Below are positions 47,876 to 58,577 of a DNA stretch of 64,000 bases, in pieces. The stretch is from Dioszegia crocea. Lineage: Eukaryota; Basidiomycota; Tremellomycetes; Tremellales; Bulleribasidiaceae. The stretch's first letter is position 1. The number at the start of each line of letters is the position of its first letter. The DNA lies in NCBI GenBank assembly GCA_001600615.1, contig BCKK01000006.1:186001-250000 (forward strand), in the 5' to 3' direction. The notes below the pieces were generated by a model. That model made no database searches and had not been told where the DNA came from. It was given only the letters and a program-made list of their open reading frames with translations. Position numbers and translations under genes: made by a program.

Positions 47876-47910
47876 CCTGCGTAGCGCAGTGGTAGCGCGT
47901 TCCCTTCCTA
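47876..47910 (+). pseudogene. Orphan tRNA-Arg(CCU) 5' half
   Basis: CTGCGTAGCGCAGTGGTAGC and the following bases to TTCCCTTCCTA are identical, apart from one base, to the 5' exon of the intact tRNA-Arg(CCU) at 50335-50421. Identity stops right after position 37, the place where tRNA introns are inserted. No matching 3' half or T arm was found in the next 250 bp on this strand. Confidence 0.6.
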
Positions 47911-48175
47911 CAATACATCAAGACATACCCACGCCGCCTGCAGTTTCAAGGCAGTCCATTGTGAGTCAGCTGAGCTTGCCTTTGGGCCTCGTTTCAGATG
48001 CCCTCCTTTGGCCTTTACAGGGGTAGGTGTGTGTGTGTGTCTAGGTTGACTACAGCGAAACGCCGAGCGTGGCGGTGGGTCGAAACTCTAGGTCGAAACT
48101 CCGCGTGCGTTGTAAAGGGAAACCCGCGATTGATCAACTGAGCTGTCATCTGTACATTCTTTAAATACTGAAAAA

Positions 48176-49517
48176 ATGCCACCCAGAGTTTCAAAAGCCG
48201 ACACTGCTGCTGCCAAACTTGCAGCCAACAAAGCCACGGCTGCGGCACAGCCCGAGGAAGAAGCTATAGTCCCCAAACCCAAGGTATGTCGGTCTACTAG
48301 ACGTCTGGATCAATGCTGACATCAAGGCACCACGCAAGTCTGGAGCTTCCGCCGAATCATCCAAGGCTAAAACTGCCCAACCCGCTGCTTCCGAACCCGC
48401 TGCTGTGAGTCGTTCAGCTGTTGAGAGACAAGATGTAAGCTGACGATCAAGGCTGCTGAGAATGATGATGATGCCGAGCCTTTAGACCCCACATCTCCGG
48501 CTGGCGGTGATGACGTAAGTACCATTCTCTGATTGCGAGCAACTAAGCTGATGTCGCAGGAAGTCGTCCCGGCCAAGAAGGGCAGAGGNGCTCCAAGGGC
48601 GCGGNCATCGGCTTTGCAACCCACATCTCCGGTTGGCGGTGACGACGTAAGTANCATCCTCTGATTGCGAGCAACTAAGCTGATGTCGCAGGNAGNCGTC
48701 CCGGCCAAGAAGGGCAGAGGNGCTCCAAGGGCGCGGNCATCGGCTTTGCAACCCACATCTCCGGTTGGCGGTGACGACGTAAGTATCATCCTCTGATTGC
48801 GAGCAACTAAGCTGATGTCCCAGGCAGGCGTCTCGACTAAGAAGGGCAGGGGGGCGCGTACATCAACCAAGAGGACAGAGAGGGTACGTTGGTCATTCGG
48901 CTCGTGTTTGTTCGAGCTGAGCTGATCATACAGGATGATGATGATGATGATGATGATGATGTAAGTCTCCTTCTAGATGTCTTACTGACGTTAATAGGTG
49001 CCGAAGAAGAGAGGGCCCGCCGCCAAAAAATCCAAGGGGCCCGCCCTGTTGATGGCTACGGATTCAGGCGTTGACATGATTGGGAAGTTTGTGGATGGGC
49101 AGGGAGTAATTGATGGGATACCCCCAGCACAACTTGCAGGTAAGTCTTCTTCTATAGATTATTGATTGAGCTGACGTCGTAGCGGCGGTTGGGGCATGGC
49201 AAGTCGGCCAGGCGAGTAAGCGGCTGACTCTCGACAAGTTCACGCTGGCTTGGAACATCAAACAATCCTGTCTGAAGGTTGAGTTCTCCGGATTATTCAT
49301 TGAAGCTGTGGCAGGGGACAATGAGGACATTATGGATCGGCTTAGAGACTTGAGGTCGAGGGCGGGTGAATATAGGCGGGAGGCCGACAGGATGCAGGCC
49401 GCGGTTCATGGGGAGATGTCAGGGAATGGAGCAGATGACGACGAGGATGAGTTTGGGGATGATGAAGTGCCGGATGAGGACGTGTTGAATCAGCCAGCCC
49501 CGTCACAGTTCGAATAA
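48176..49517 (+). CDS. Hypothetical basic/acidic nuclear-type protein with tandemly duplicated exons
   Basis: Starts MPPRVSKADTAAAKLAANKA. Exons encode alternating basic and acidic low-complexity segments. One 87-nt exon (VVPAKKGRGAPRARPSALQP, then TSPVGGDD) is present in tandem copies, separated by a 45-nt intron. KKGRG/PRAR resembles an AT-hook-like patch. A 27-nt exon is pure (GAT)9, coding nine Asp. VPKKRGPAAKKSKGPALLMA then leads into the only globular-looking part: AVGAWQVGQASKRLTLDKFT, LAWNIKQSCLKVEFSGLFIE and a helical DNEDIMDRLRDLRSRAGEYR. The tail is acidic. Seven N bases lie in the repeats (48589-48733), so the copy number is uncertain. Likely a DNA- or chromatin-associated protein, by composition only. 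Confidence 0.6.
48515..48853 (+). repeat. Tandem 132-bp exon-intron repeat with ambiguous bases
   Basis: Donor sites at 48515, 48647 and 48779 are exactly 132 bp apart. Each unit is a 45-nt intron plus an 87-nt phase-0 exon; the third unit is diverged in its exon and partial. N calls fall at 48589, 48605, 48654, 48693, 48696, 48721 and 48737, as expected when reads from near-identical copies are merged. Confidence 0.85.
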
Positions 49518-49606
49518 GTACACAATGTATCAGTTGCCCTGCGTGAGAAAGCCGACTCGTCTCAACTGAATCTTTCCCCTCATAGAGTCCAAACCAGATT
49601 CATAGA

Positions 49607-50179
49607 CTACTCCAATGCCCTCTTAGTGAGATACTCTTCAAGTACACTCTCTTCCAGCATCTCCATCTCCACCGCGACTTCCTCCAGCTTGGCCAGCACT
49701 TGCTGCTGCTTCTGCAGCCGTCGCTTCTGACGGAGGACATGGCCGCGTAGCTGTCTTGTCGCGCGCGCGATGGTTGGCGCCTCTTCTCGCTTGGGAATGG
49801 TCGACAAGTCACCGTTCATCAGGGCGCGAAGAAGCGTGGTTATAGCTTCAGCCTTTTGAGCGTCGGAAGGCTAACGTCAGCCTTGAAAGTCTTGGACTCA
49901 CCTTCACCTTGGTTGATCCGGTCTTGGCCTTGGTCTTGAAGACAAATCTGGGCTCGTTGGCCAGCTGTCATCAGCTATGTTCCTGGAGTTACTCACTTTA
50001 GCCAGATCGGCAAGGCACCCCTTCATGGTCTTCATCAATTCTAGCCCATCGAGAGACGCGGACGCTATCGTCAGCTGATGCAGAGTATATAGCTTACCTG
50101 CTGGGGCTGCGCTTGGCCCAGCGTTCACGGCGCGAGACATGTTGGTATGCGCTTGGCGTGCAGCGTTAGAGCTTGACAT
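49607..50179 (-). CDS. Hypothetical small helical/coiled-coil protein
   Basis: Four exons. Starts MSSSNAARQAHTNMSRAVNA (a second Met at codon 14 is an alternative). SLDGLELMKTMKGCLADLAK and ANEPRFVFKTKAKTGSTKVK follow, then a long helical C-terminal half: QKAEAITTLLRALMNGDLST, ATRQLRGHVLRQKRRLQKQQ and VLAKLEEVAVEMEMLEESVL. The C-terminal region is a clear coiled coil with a basic patch. Size (about 145-150 residues) and pattern fit a subunit of a larger complex, but I do not recognise the family. Splice sites are all standard and in frame, so the gene is probably real. Confidence 0.65.
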
Positions 50180-50334
50180 TTGGTAGATGTCTGGATGTTG
50201 ATGTGATGTAGAGTTGAAAGTGAAAGTGGAAAAAGGTTAGTGGCGGTCGGCGGAGTGATTCGATCCGACCTCACATGACCAGAAAAAGGTAAATGAGCAA
50301 CAAAAGACAGTGGGAAGCAAGGCCAAAAGGTCAA

Positions 50335-50421
50335 ATCCACGATGGGGATCGAACCCATGACATCTCCCTTTTCCGTTGTAAGGGATAGGAAGGGAACGCG
50401 CTACCGCTGCGCTACGCAGAC
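50335..50421 (-). tRNA. tRNA-Arg (CCU) with a short intron
   Basis: On the minus strand: acceptor GTCTGCG/CGTGGAT (with wobbles), D arm GCGC-AGCGGTA-GCGC, anticodon stem TTCCC/GGGAG, loop beginning TTCCTA so that the anticodon is CCT, then about 15 nt of intron. T arm is ATGGG-TTCGATC-CCCAT with a clean B box. The mature length is about 72 nt. A run of four T follows the 3' end. Confidence 0.82.
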
Positions 50422-51294
50422 TGTAGTTAACAGCATGACTTTTCCGATATGTTAAACATTCCTGGCCGATCACAGAGCTTCGGTGTAGTGCGGGTGAGCG
50501 AGGGGGATGGGGAATGTGGAGGGATAAGGTAGGCTTCGTACGGCGGGCCTCCAGGAGCGGTCTGGGATGTCTTCGATGGTACTTGTTGTAGGATGAGGAA
50601 TGAGGAGGTAGCGATAATGCCTTCAGAGGTCGTAGCGCCTGCGGAATGGACTAAGCGATGTATGGGAGTATCGAGGCTAGCAGCTAGAGGTCTAGGGGGT
50701 GATGCATGTAGCTGTAGATGTCTAGGGATAAGGTACTAAGGAAGAGAAGAGACGCGCAGCCAAGAGGCGAAAACCTGCTTTGGTGCGTCCGGCTAAACTC
50801 CGGCTAAACGTGAAACAGTGTGGCACTCGGCTTCCCTCCTACAACCGCGCAGCGGTACCACATCGGTGTCTTTCCCCCACTCTCCCCTCCGCCCTGTCTC
50901 CCCTCTGAGCAGGTCCTGGTCTGATCCGGGAGAATCGCTGTGGTACGTCAAGTGTCGTAAATAGATATCTTACACGCTGAGAAGTAGATCGGTGGGAAAA
51001 TCAGATCGCATAACGGCTTGCATGTTTGGACATTGACCTCTATCTACATTAGTGAATCAGTGATGCGTATGGCTCGCGAGGTATAGACAGGTGTCGACGA
51101 ATTGAGGGAAAGCTTGTGATCGGTGGCGGTGTTTGTAATCTTGAAGCGGATATGAACAGATAGGTGAGATTGCGCTCGAAAGGATGAGATGTGGTGGTCA
51201 TTTTGATTGCTGAATGTAGGCGTCTTCTGAGTTCTGATCAGCTCATAGATCCAGCTTCTACCGTGTCCAATGAGCAGCACTCACGCTTGAAGTT
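50422..51294. other. Intergenic, no gene seen
   Basis: About 870 bp between the tRNA and the stop of the next gene. Only short random ORFs on both strands. No repeat or conserved motif beyond GA-rich patches was noted. Confidence 0.4.
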
Positions 51295-52331
51295 TCACCA
51301 TTTACCCCATGTAAGACCCACCATCTTCTCCTCGGTCAGATCCAGCCCAACGCCCGCGAGACCTCCCTTCTTCCCGTCGATGACCCGCAACATAGCCCCA
51401 CGAGCCAGCTCCAGGCAATTTTCCTTCCCCTCATTTCCCCAGCCCCCAAAGTGAATGCTCTGGGCATTTTGCCCCTTCTTCCCCATCACGCCCAACACCA
51501 TCCTCTTGACGGGACCTTCCAGCGCAGACAGCGCAACGACATCTCTCCCAGACCTTCCGCGCTTATCCCTGACCATAGCCACCCCGTCCCCATCCCAGAT
51601 AGCAAGTCGGAGCTTCTTCTCGCCTTCGCTTCTGTCCACGACCACCACCCACGCATGCCTACAGGGGTCTCGGGCGGCCGGGCGGCCTGCTCGGCGACTA
51701 GTCTCGGGGGTCATGAGGACCATGCTGGTGTTTGCGGTTGATTTTTTCAGAAATTCGATGGCGACCGCCTCGGTGGCGCCGTACGAGGTGTCTTCAATGG
51801 GCGCGAAGAGCTTCATCGACTTGGCATTGACATATCTGACCGGTAGTGTGAAGACATCGACGTCACCGGCCGAATCCGCCATCGCGGCCAAACGGGCTGC
51901 AATCTCTTTGTTGCTCGAAAAAGCGTTGAGCTGACTGTCCGATTTCCGCATAGCCGCCGATCTTTGTCCGACCCGGCCGGGCTTCGAGAGGGTGCGCGCA
52001 GCAGTACATTTGCCGGAGGGGATGTAATCGTCGCCAGCTTCAGAGTCGCTGGAGGATGAGTCGGAAGAGGAGGAGGATGAGTCGTTCGATGTGGAGGAAG
52101 ACCTGGTGATTGTGGAGATGTTGGATCGGGTAAGGGTGGACGTTTTTCCAATCCCGCTGAGCGAGTCAGTGTCGATCCTGATATGAAAAGCTAGGTGGGA
52201 ACTTACCCGTTGGCTACAATCTTGATATTCCTCCTCGCTGTGTAGGCCACTGCCGTCCTCTTGTCTCTGATATCCTCACGTCCGTTGTATTCGTTGGAGT
52301 ACGGCACGTCTCCCCGACCCTTCTTCTCCAT
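51295..52331 (-). CDS. Hypothetical protein with a globular domain after a Ser-rich linker
   Basis: Two exons. The first (52210-52331) starts MEKKGRGDVPYSNEYNGRED and ends KIVANG; the second begins with a Ser-rich run (SSTSNDSSSSSSDSSSSDSE). The remainder looks like one folded alpha/beta domain: DVDVFTLPVRYVNAKSMKLF, GATEAVAIEFLKKSTANTSM, HAWVVVVDRSEGEKKLRLAI, WDGDGVAMVRDKRGRSGRDV and GPVKRMVLGVMGKKGQNAQS. It ends VGLTWGKW. No catalytic motif is recognised and there is no signal peptide or membrane span. Good codon structure over 218 residues in the second exon argues for a real protein. Confidence 0.65.
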
Positions 52332-53308
52332 GATCTTTCCATAGTGAGAGCTTAAGGTGACATTACTCATTCCCTTCTTACTTCGTTTTCTGTCGTGTTA
52401 GCTCAGGCTGGTATCAGGGGTGCGGGACATCTGGGTCAGGCAAGCGAGGGGAAGGACAAATGCACACAGAAGGAGACGAGGAAATCTAACCAGGCATGAC
52501 ATAGAGCAGAAGTCAAGAGGAAAGAAAGGAGGAAAGAAGGAAAGAGAAGGGATATGGTTGGTAGGCGCGTCGAGTCGCTGCGGCGTATGCAATCAGGACA
52601 TGCTTTATGCTCTACCGGTGATGGGTCATGGTAGGGTCGAGAGAGGTATAAAAGGTGAAGAGGGCAGGACTGGAGAAAGATTGGTAGCTTACGGTGCCAT
52701 TTTACAAACTACTATCTGGAGTGAGTTTCGAGCTTCGGGAGTATCGCTGTTGAGTGTCGGCTGAGGGAGGGGGAGGGCTGAAGACTGGGAGCAGCCAGTG
52801 CAATGGTACGGTTGGAGGGGGTACTGTATAAGTAAAGAGGCAAAGCGTGCAGTGGTTTCAGCGAAGAAGGTTCCAGTTGAGTCGACAGCTAAGTGTGGGT
52901 CGAGTACACGTCACGTGACCACGGTTCCTGCAATCCAACCCTACCAGATATGGATTCACCGAAGCAATCCGACCCTTCCAATCCACCACCGCAATCGCCC
53001 CTTGACTCTTTTCCCTCCCTCGAGCGGCCAGCTGTCCTATGCTCCCTCCTGTGGCTGGGTGATCGTCCGCTCCCTCCAGATTCCAGATCCTCGATCGAGC
53101 CCACCTTCCATCCATAGCAAATTTCCATACCGCTCCATTCCTCATGTCTCGTCTTGACTCTCCTGTTAGCTGGCTGTCCTCGTTTCCGGATCTTACCAGT
53201 CTGCTGATGACCCGGCCTCGGACCTCTTACTCTCATTTCAGGACCATTGGCGGCAGAACTCCAACCAAATAGCCTTGCAGCGGACTTCGTCGGATAGTGA
53301 AGCAGGTC
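52332..53308. other. Gene-poor stretch with a purine-rich tract
   Basis: No convincing gene. A purine-rich (GA) tract runs at about 52495-52560 on the plus strand. Two overlapping ORFs on opposite strands at about 52860-53240 are mutually exclusive and show no family pattern. Confidence 0.4.
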
Positions 53309-53515
53309 TAGGGGGTCTTGTAAGAATAGATCGAGACTGCATACGCAGTAAGGGCTTTCGAGAGAGGTAGGCAGGGTACGGCTAAGGCAATGGCGACAAA
53401 TCTGAAGTCAGCGTACGATTTGACAAGTGTAATAGTGACTGGTACTGGAAAGGTAGGCCGTGATGAACGCGAGGGGTGGACACTTTGGCTGGACGAGAGG
53501 CAGGAGAACACATAC

Positions 53516-54235
53516 CATGTAGAGAGACAACATATTGCTGTTGGAGAGTCTCGAGTTGGCGCAACATCTGGAGTCAGTCTATGATTTTGACGTATTGAGA
53601 ATGTGACTGGTGGTGGAAACTCCGCAATGGACGCGATGAGTGGACTATTCGGCTAGATAAGAGGCAGGAGAACACATACCATGTAGAGAGACAACACTAT
53701 TGGTGTTGGAGTATCTCGAGTTGGTACAACGTCTGAAGTCAGTATATAATTCTGACGTATTGATGTTTTTTCTGGAAGTGGAAATTCGCGATGAACGCGA
53801 TGAGTGGACTATTCCGCAGGATGAGAGGCAGGAGAACACATACCATGTGAAGGCGAAACAGTATTGCTCTTGGAGAGTCTCGAGTTGGCGCAACACCTGA
53901 AGTCAGTATATGATTTTGACGAGTTGGGAATGTGACCGGTAGTGAAAAATTCCGCAATGAACGCGATGAGTGGACTATTCGGCTGGATAAGAGGCAGGAG
54001 AACACGTACAATGTAGAGGGACCGCATTATTGATGCTGGACAGTATCGAGTTGGCGCAAGGCCTGCCGTCAGTATGAGATCTCACTAAAGCTGGGTTGTC
54101 TAGCCAGGAGGAAGTTGCGGAACTCCGAGATGGAAGGGATGAGTGGAGTAATGCTCTAAGTCAGAGGTGAGGAAACACATACCTCGTTGAATATGACCAT
54201 ATGGGCTAATGATGAGTATCGAGTTGGCGCAGGAA
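53516..54235 (-). repeat. Five diverged ~165-bp tandem units, each with an exon-like 53-nt block
   Basis: Exon-like blocks lie at 53516-53567 (52 nt), 53680-53732, 53844-53896, 54010-54062 and 54183-54235 (53 nt each). On the minus strand each is preceded by CTGACTTCAG or a close variant (branch point plus acceptor) and followed by GTATGTG or GTACGTG (donor). The core CGCCAACTCGA is kept in nearly all copies. The 110-120-bp intron-like parts are also related, including ACTCATCGCGTTCAT and CTCCTGCCTC. A further acceptor-like CTGACTTCAG at 53401-53410 precedes a possible last exon. Joined in order, the blocks stay open for three units and then meet a stop, so coding is not proven. Confidence 0.8.
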
Positions 54236-54671
54236 CTAAAGTCAGCCTACGATTCACATGATCGGTTCATAGAAGGGCTTGGCCATTCGATATGTAGGGG
54301 GAAGACGGCTGGAGGAAATAATCGCCAGAGGGCTACTGAAGACTACACGTACGTCTCAATTAGTGCTCGGATGCAATCGGAGCCAGTCGGGTGGAAGAAA
54401 GCTACATACAAGGGCAGATGGTACAAGATGAGATGTACAGATGTCAGCGCGGGAGATCTTGAAAGCGATGAGGAGATTTGCTTCCGTCGCGAGGCACAAG
54501 GAATGTGGAGGCGGCCCAGGTGAGGGACCACCTTCACCACAGTATCGGCCCACCTCCCACTCGTGCGAATGTTATCTGTGCGACCCAGGACTGGCGGAGC
54601 AAGTCGTGCCCAGACCCATTAAGATTCATCAAGTCTTACCCACTATGGGATTTACACAATTATACTACAAC

Positions 54672-57600
54672 CTACATTACGATGTCTCCATTCTCATCGA
54701 TCATCCCCGCCGGGATCTCGTCTGTTCCATAGTCTACTTCCATAGCCACTGATGTACCGCCAATGACCCACTCTCCCCTTCCTGCCGCATCCAAAGAGTA
54801 GCTTGACAGTGGGCTAACAGAGTCTTGGAACCACTTATTCGCCGCCTGTCCTTCATACCGCGTGGCATGGGGCGCCCATCCCATAGCTTCGAAAGCTGCT
54901 TTCTGCGCCGCGGCAGCTTGATCTGCGGTTGCCGGGTCGATAGCGTATTTTACGGCAGGAGGAAGTGCTGAGGGGTGGTGTTTGAGTAGATGGGCGTATG
55001 ATACATGCCTTTTGGCCCAATTGCCTATGCTGAAATCGCATGGCTCCTCGATCGTCTCAGCTTCGTCGAGACCCTCGTCCACTTTGAATGGACATTTCCA
55101 CTCATCTAAGGTTAGCAGCGCAAGTCACCTGAACATACCTTTGCCCTTGGATTCAAGGAAGAAACGACCAGCCTGAGCGGGAGCGCTATGGTATTGGATG
55201 AGGTGCTTTTTGAAACCGGTACCTCGTTGCCAGTCGCGAGCTTTTGCGGTTTGGGGGACGGTTGGGTCAGAGACGCACTTGGGACAACGCATGTCAGAGT
55301 CGACGAGCTCTGTAAGGGCCCTAAAAATCAGTCAAGTCTAGCATTTGCTTACCTGAGCATGGAGAGTTTGAATTCAGTCACATTTGTCATATCTGGATAT
55401 CAGCTTAGTTCAATGTAGCTGGCAGATTACTCACCCGGCATAGCAAAAGCTTCTTCATTGAAGGGAGTTTCCTCATCCTCCTCGGCCTCCCGCACCACCT
55501 CATCAGACTGATTCTGCAGCAGCACGCGCTCGATCTCAGCCAAATTCTTGGCCAACTCCTCCGCGCTCATGAGCTCTTCCTCCCTAGCCTCTTCGTCGTC
55601 TTCTCCCTCTCTAGCCTCTTCGTCGTCTTCTCTCGAGTTACTCTTCCCTTCCACTGCGCCAGCCCCAACCTCATCTTCCCCCTGCTCTTCCTCCTCATCA
55701 TCGTCCTCCTCTTCCCCAAACAGATCTATCTCAGCTTCAAGAGGCTCCTGCTCGTCCTCATCCGAGCCAGAGGTCTCAAGCATGGCCTTCTCTTGCTCGA
55801 GCAGCCGATTGTATAGCTCGGTGGCGGCGTCGGAGGGGTTGGCGGCGGTGAGGCGGTTCTCGGCGATCTCCTCAAGGGTAATAGCGTCGCGCGCCGCTTG
55901 GACACGCTCGACCTCCTCTTTGTATTGATCGGTTGCAAGAGATCGGACGATGCGCTTGAGCTCCCACGTATACTTGCGTATAAGCAGGGGAAGATGGGAT
56001 TGAGTTAAGAGGGTTTTATCCTCTTGGTCGCAGAACTGAAATCAGTATATACAGATTTCAAGACTTACGGGCTGCATCAACTTCCACACCTCGCTTCCGG
56101 ACTTAAGACAACCGCGAAGAAGGGAGCGCTTGTTGATCAGAATGGCGGCCTTGGGTTGGTGACACAGAGCGTCCTTGAGGGTGACTCGGGTAGGAGCAGT
56201 TGTAGTCTCGGCGGATCTAATGTTAGCGCTGCACCACGTCGCGCTTACCTTTTCAGTGCCAGCGGTGTCGAAACCATGGTATTCTCCTCGCCCGGGCCAA
56301 AGATACCGAGAGTGATATCATCGTCGGCCGTGTAGACGGTGTAGGCGGTCTCCAACATCACGCTGTCGACTCGATGACCCATGTAGTGCCTGGCGACATC
56401 CTTAGACAAGTATCTGGCAGAAGTCATGGCGAAACCACGACGACCAGAGTAGGTAGTTTCAGAGTATTCTAAAGTCAGCAGAGTTCATTGCACGACTCAC
56501 TTTCACCGGTTGACATTCCGCTCCCTTTCAATCCCTCCTTGAGAATGCGATTCGCTGCTCCACCATACAGGGGCTTGCCCTTGGCGAGCTGGCCAACACG
56601 CGAACTACGGGATAGGAAGACAGGTTCGTCATCGTATTCACTATCGCAGCGAATGACGCTGGGACCGAGAGTGGTGAGTTCGTCCATTGTTCGTTCACCA
56701 AACACGCCTGATCGGAAAGCATGGGCAAAGAGGTATGTTCCGAGGTCGAGAATGGCATTTAGGGTCTGTTTTACGGATCGGATACGGAATGTGATTCTAT
56801 CATCAGCATTATCGGAGATTGACTTACTGTAAGTCTCCAAGAGCATGGTACCCTTTGAAGGCCCGGAGAATTACTACGCAGGTCCACCCGCTAAAGAGGC
56901 CGGCGATAGACTCTGGCTCAAAGGTGACATCCTGGGATTAGCGACGTTGATTTAGAACTCACCTTCCATCGTAGATATTTGTGCGGGTAATAATCGGTCC
57001 GCAACAATGAGCCTGATCTTGCGCCAGTAAAGAGAAAGAGGGTGAGCAAGGCGCAAGTTTGAACGGTCTACATTAGCCACATCCCTCTGGAACTTACAAA
57101 GTCCATATTTCCGCTAGACTGGTCCAGAAACCATTCAATTACAACTCTCAAATTGACTGGGAGTAATACCAAGAGGTTGCGATGATAGTTGGTAAGGTGA
57201 AAGACGGCTTTACATTGCTCGGCGTGCTTCATATTAGCCTTGGGCGTGTTGTTTACTTACAGAAGTCAAAGCCTGCTTTGCCCGGAAAAGAACGCCTGGT
57301 TCCAGCTGGGGGATGGGTACGAAGTAAAACTGGTGTCAGCTTATTTTGAAAATTGAGCTTACTAGTTTCATCAAACTCCGGACCTGGTACTGCATTGATG
57401 ATATGCTCATATATGCCTGAAGACCGGTTTTCGGGTTGAGGGTGGCAACGCCATCTTTGCTCTTGGCGGATTTGATGATGCGCAAGGTGAGCATATGTTT
57501 CATACGTTCTATTTGTCAGTCGAATCGTTTTGGAGACATACCATCGAACCCTTCAGCTTGACGCTCTTTCCCAACTAGTAGACCGCCACCTAACGCCTTC

Positions 57601-57923
57601 GGACCCCCTCGATGGGCAAAGACAAAGTCTTTGACCAGATTGAAGAGCCGCCTAATCTTGATCGGCGGGCCGCCGGGGATGAGGGAGGAGATTTCAGATA
57701 GCCTCTGTATCTCGGCCAGGTTACTCCCCTGAATCGTCTCCGCCAGAGTTGGTCTGGCTCTGGGCATGGGCGGCCCTTCTCCGTCCCCAACATCGGTCAT
57801 GGCCGCAAATAGACCACCCAGCCCGGGTCCCGACATGGTAACCTCAGGCGCAAAATCCAGATCTTCGGAAGATTCGGACATGTTAGTAGGAGTGAGTATG
57901 AATGAGGATGAAAGAGTGGGCAT
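54672..57923 (-). CDS. DUF3435/Crypton-like tyrosine recombinase with C-terminal zinc-finger region
   Basis: About a dozen exons. N-terminal part starts MPTLSSSFILTPTNMSESSE, with helical segments IKIRRLFNLVKDFVFAHRGG and KHMLTLRIIKSAKSKDGVAT. The recombinase core follows: TVQTCALLTLFLFTGARSGS (first catalytic Arg, about 57020), KYLRWKDVTF, VVILRAFKGYH, LDLGTYLFAHAFRSGVFGER, then TTYSGRRGFAMTSARYLSKD (about 56450; Tyr and second Arg), VARHYMGHRVDSVMLETAYT and VYTADDDITLGIFG with candidate tyrosine nucleophiles near 56330-56345. GARxGxLL, the LxLGTYL block, RRG and MGHR in this order match DUF3435 (fungal captain) and Crypton-type enzymes. Then an acidic stretch (IDLFGEEEDDDEEEEQGEDE) and two zinc-finger-like parts, CPKC...HLIQYH (about 55280) and WKCPF...CDFS...H. 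No obvious frame break, so it may be intact. The family call is by motif reading only. Confidence 0.62.
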
Positions 57924-58512
57924 TTAGGGCTAGAAGCTTTGGATCCAGAGGCAAGTTTCGTCGCACGGATCTCGGAGTTTGGTTGGCGCTCGCGGCGTCG
58001 TCCGGTGTGGCGGAATGGTAGTGCTCCATGATTGATCGCGCTCGCAGCTACTTGCAACGTCTCGTGTATGGTGTCTAAGCAAAACTACTCATTCCTCTCT
58101 CCCATTTACCTCGTACGCGCTGCTTATGGCAGCTGGCTTGCCTGATGCGGTAGGTCAATCACCGGTCCCTGAGTCAGCCACTGGGCCCTTAAGCGGGACT
58201 TAAGCGGGTGACGGTGTTTTGCCGGCCGGATAAATGATGGGCCGCGGGAGTGACGTAAGCGTGACGTGGGCTTTCCGCCTATTTGATCCCGCTGCTTGGC
58301 CCCGCGGCGATCGCCGTGTTTGGTTTCGGTCATTACGGCAGTCACGTGCGAAACTCTGCCGCGGCTGGCCTCGCTCACATGCATCCATATCCTTCGTCTC
58401 CTTATGGATTCACGCTGGAACGTCTCTGATGCGTCTCTGGATAGCCCAGCCATGCATGGATTATCGATGCCGTCCTGCCCAGCTAAAAAATTTTACGAGA
58501 CAACACTAAAAG

Positions 58513-58577
58513 TCCACACGCGGATTTGAACCCTCCAACCATGAATAGATGTCGAGGGTTCGAATCCCCCCGTGGGT
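58513..58577 (+). repeat. Imperfect inverted repeat resembling a tRNA T arm and acceptor (element A)
   Basis: CCACACGCGGATTTGAACCC (from 58513) and GAGGGTTCGAATCCCCCC followed by GTGGG (58554-58576) are imperfect complements with a 19-nt spacer. The right arm alone has a full T-arm form, GAGGG-TTCGAAT-CCCCC with one mismatch, followed by CGTGGGT. No D arm or anticodon arm could be folded on either strand. Confidence 0.55.

Noticed and set aside
52858..53236. Overlapping ORFs on both strands of 75-119 codons
   Set aside because: They exclude one another, lack splice partners and show no motif.
54672..57923. Calling a complete Starship element
   Set aside because: Only a captain-like gene is visible; no target-site duplication, terminal motif or cargo boundary could be shown, and the motif evidence also allows a Crypton-type or domesticated enzyme.
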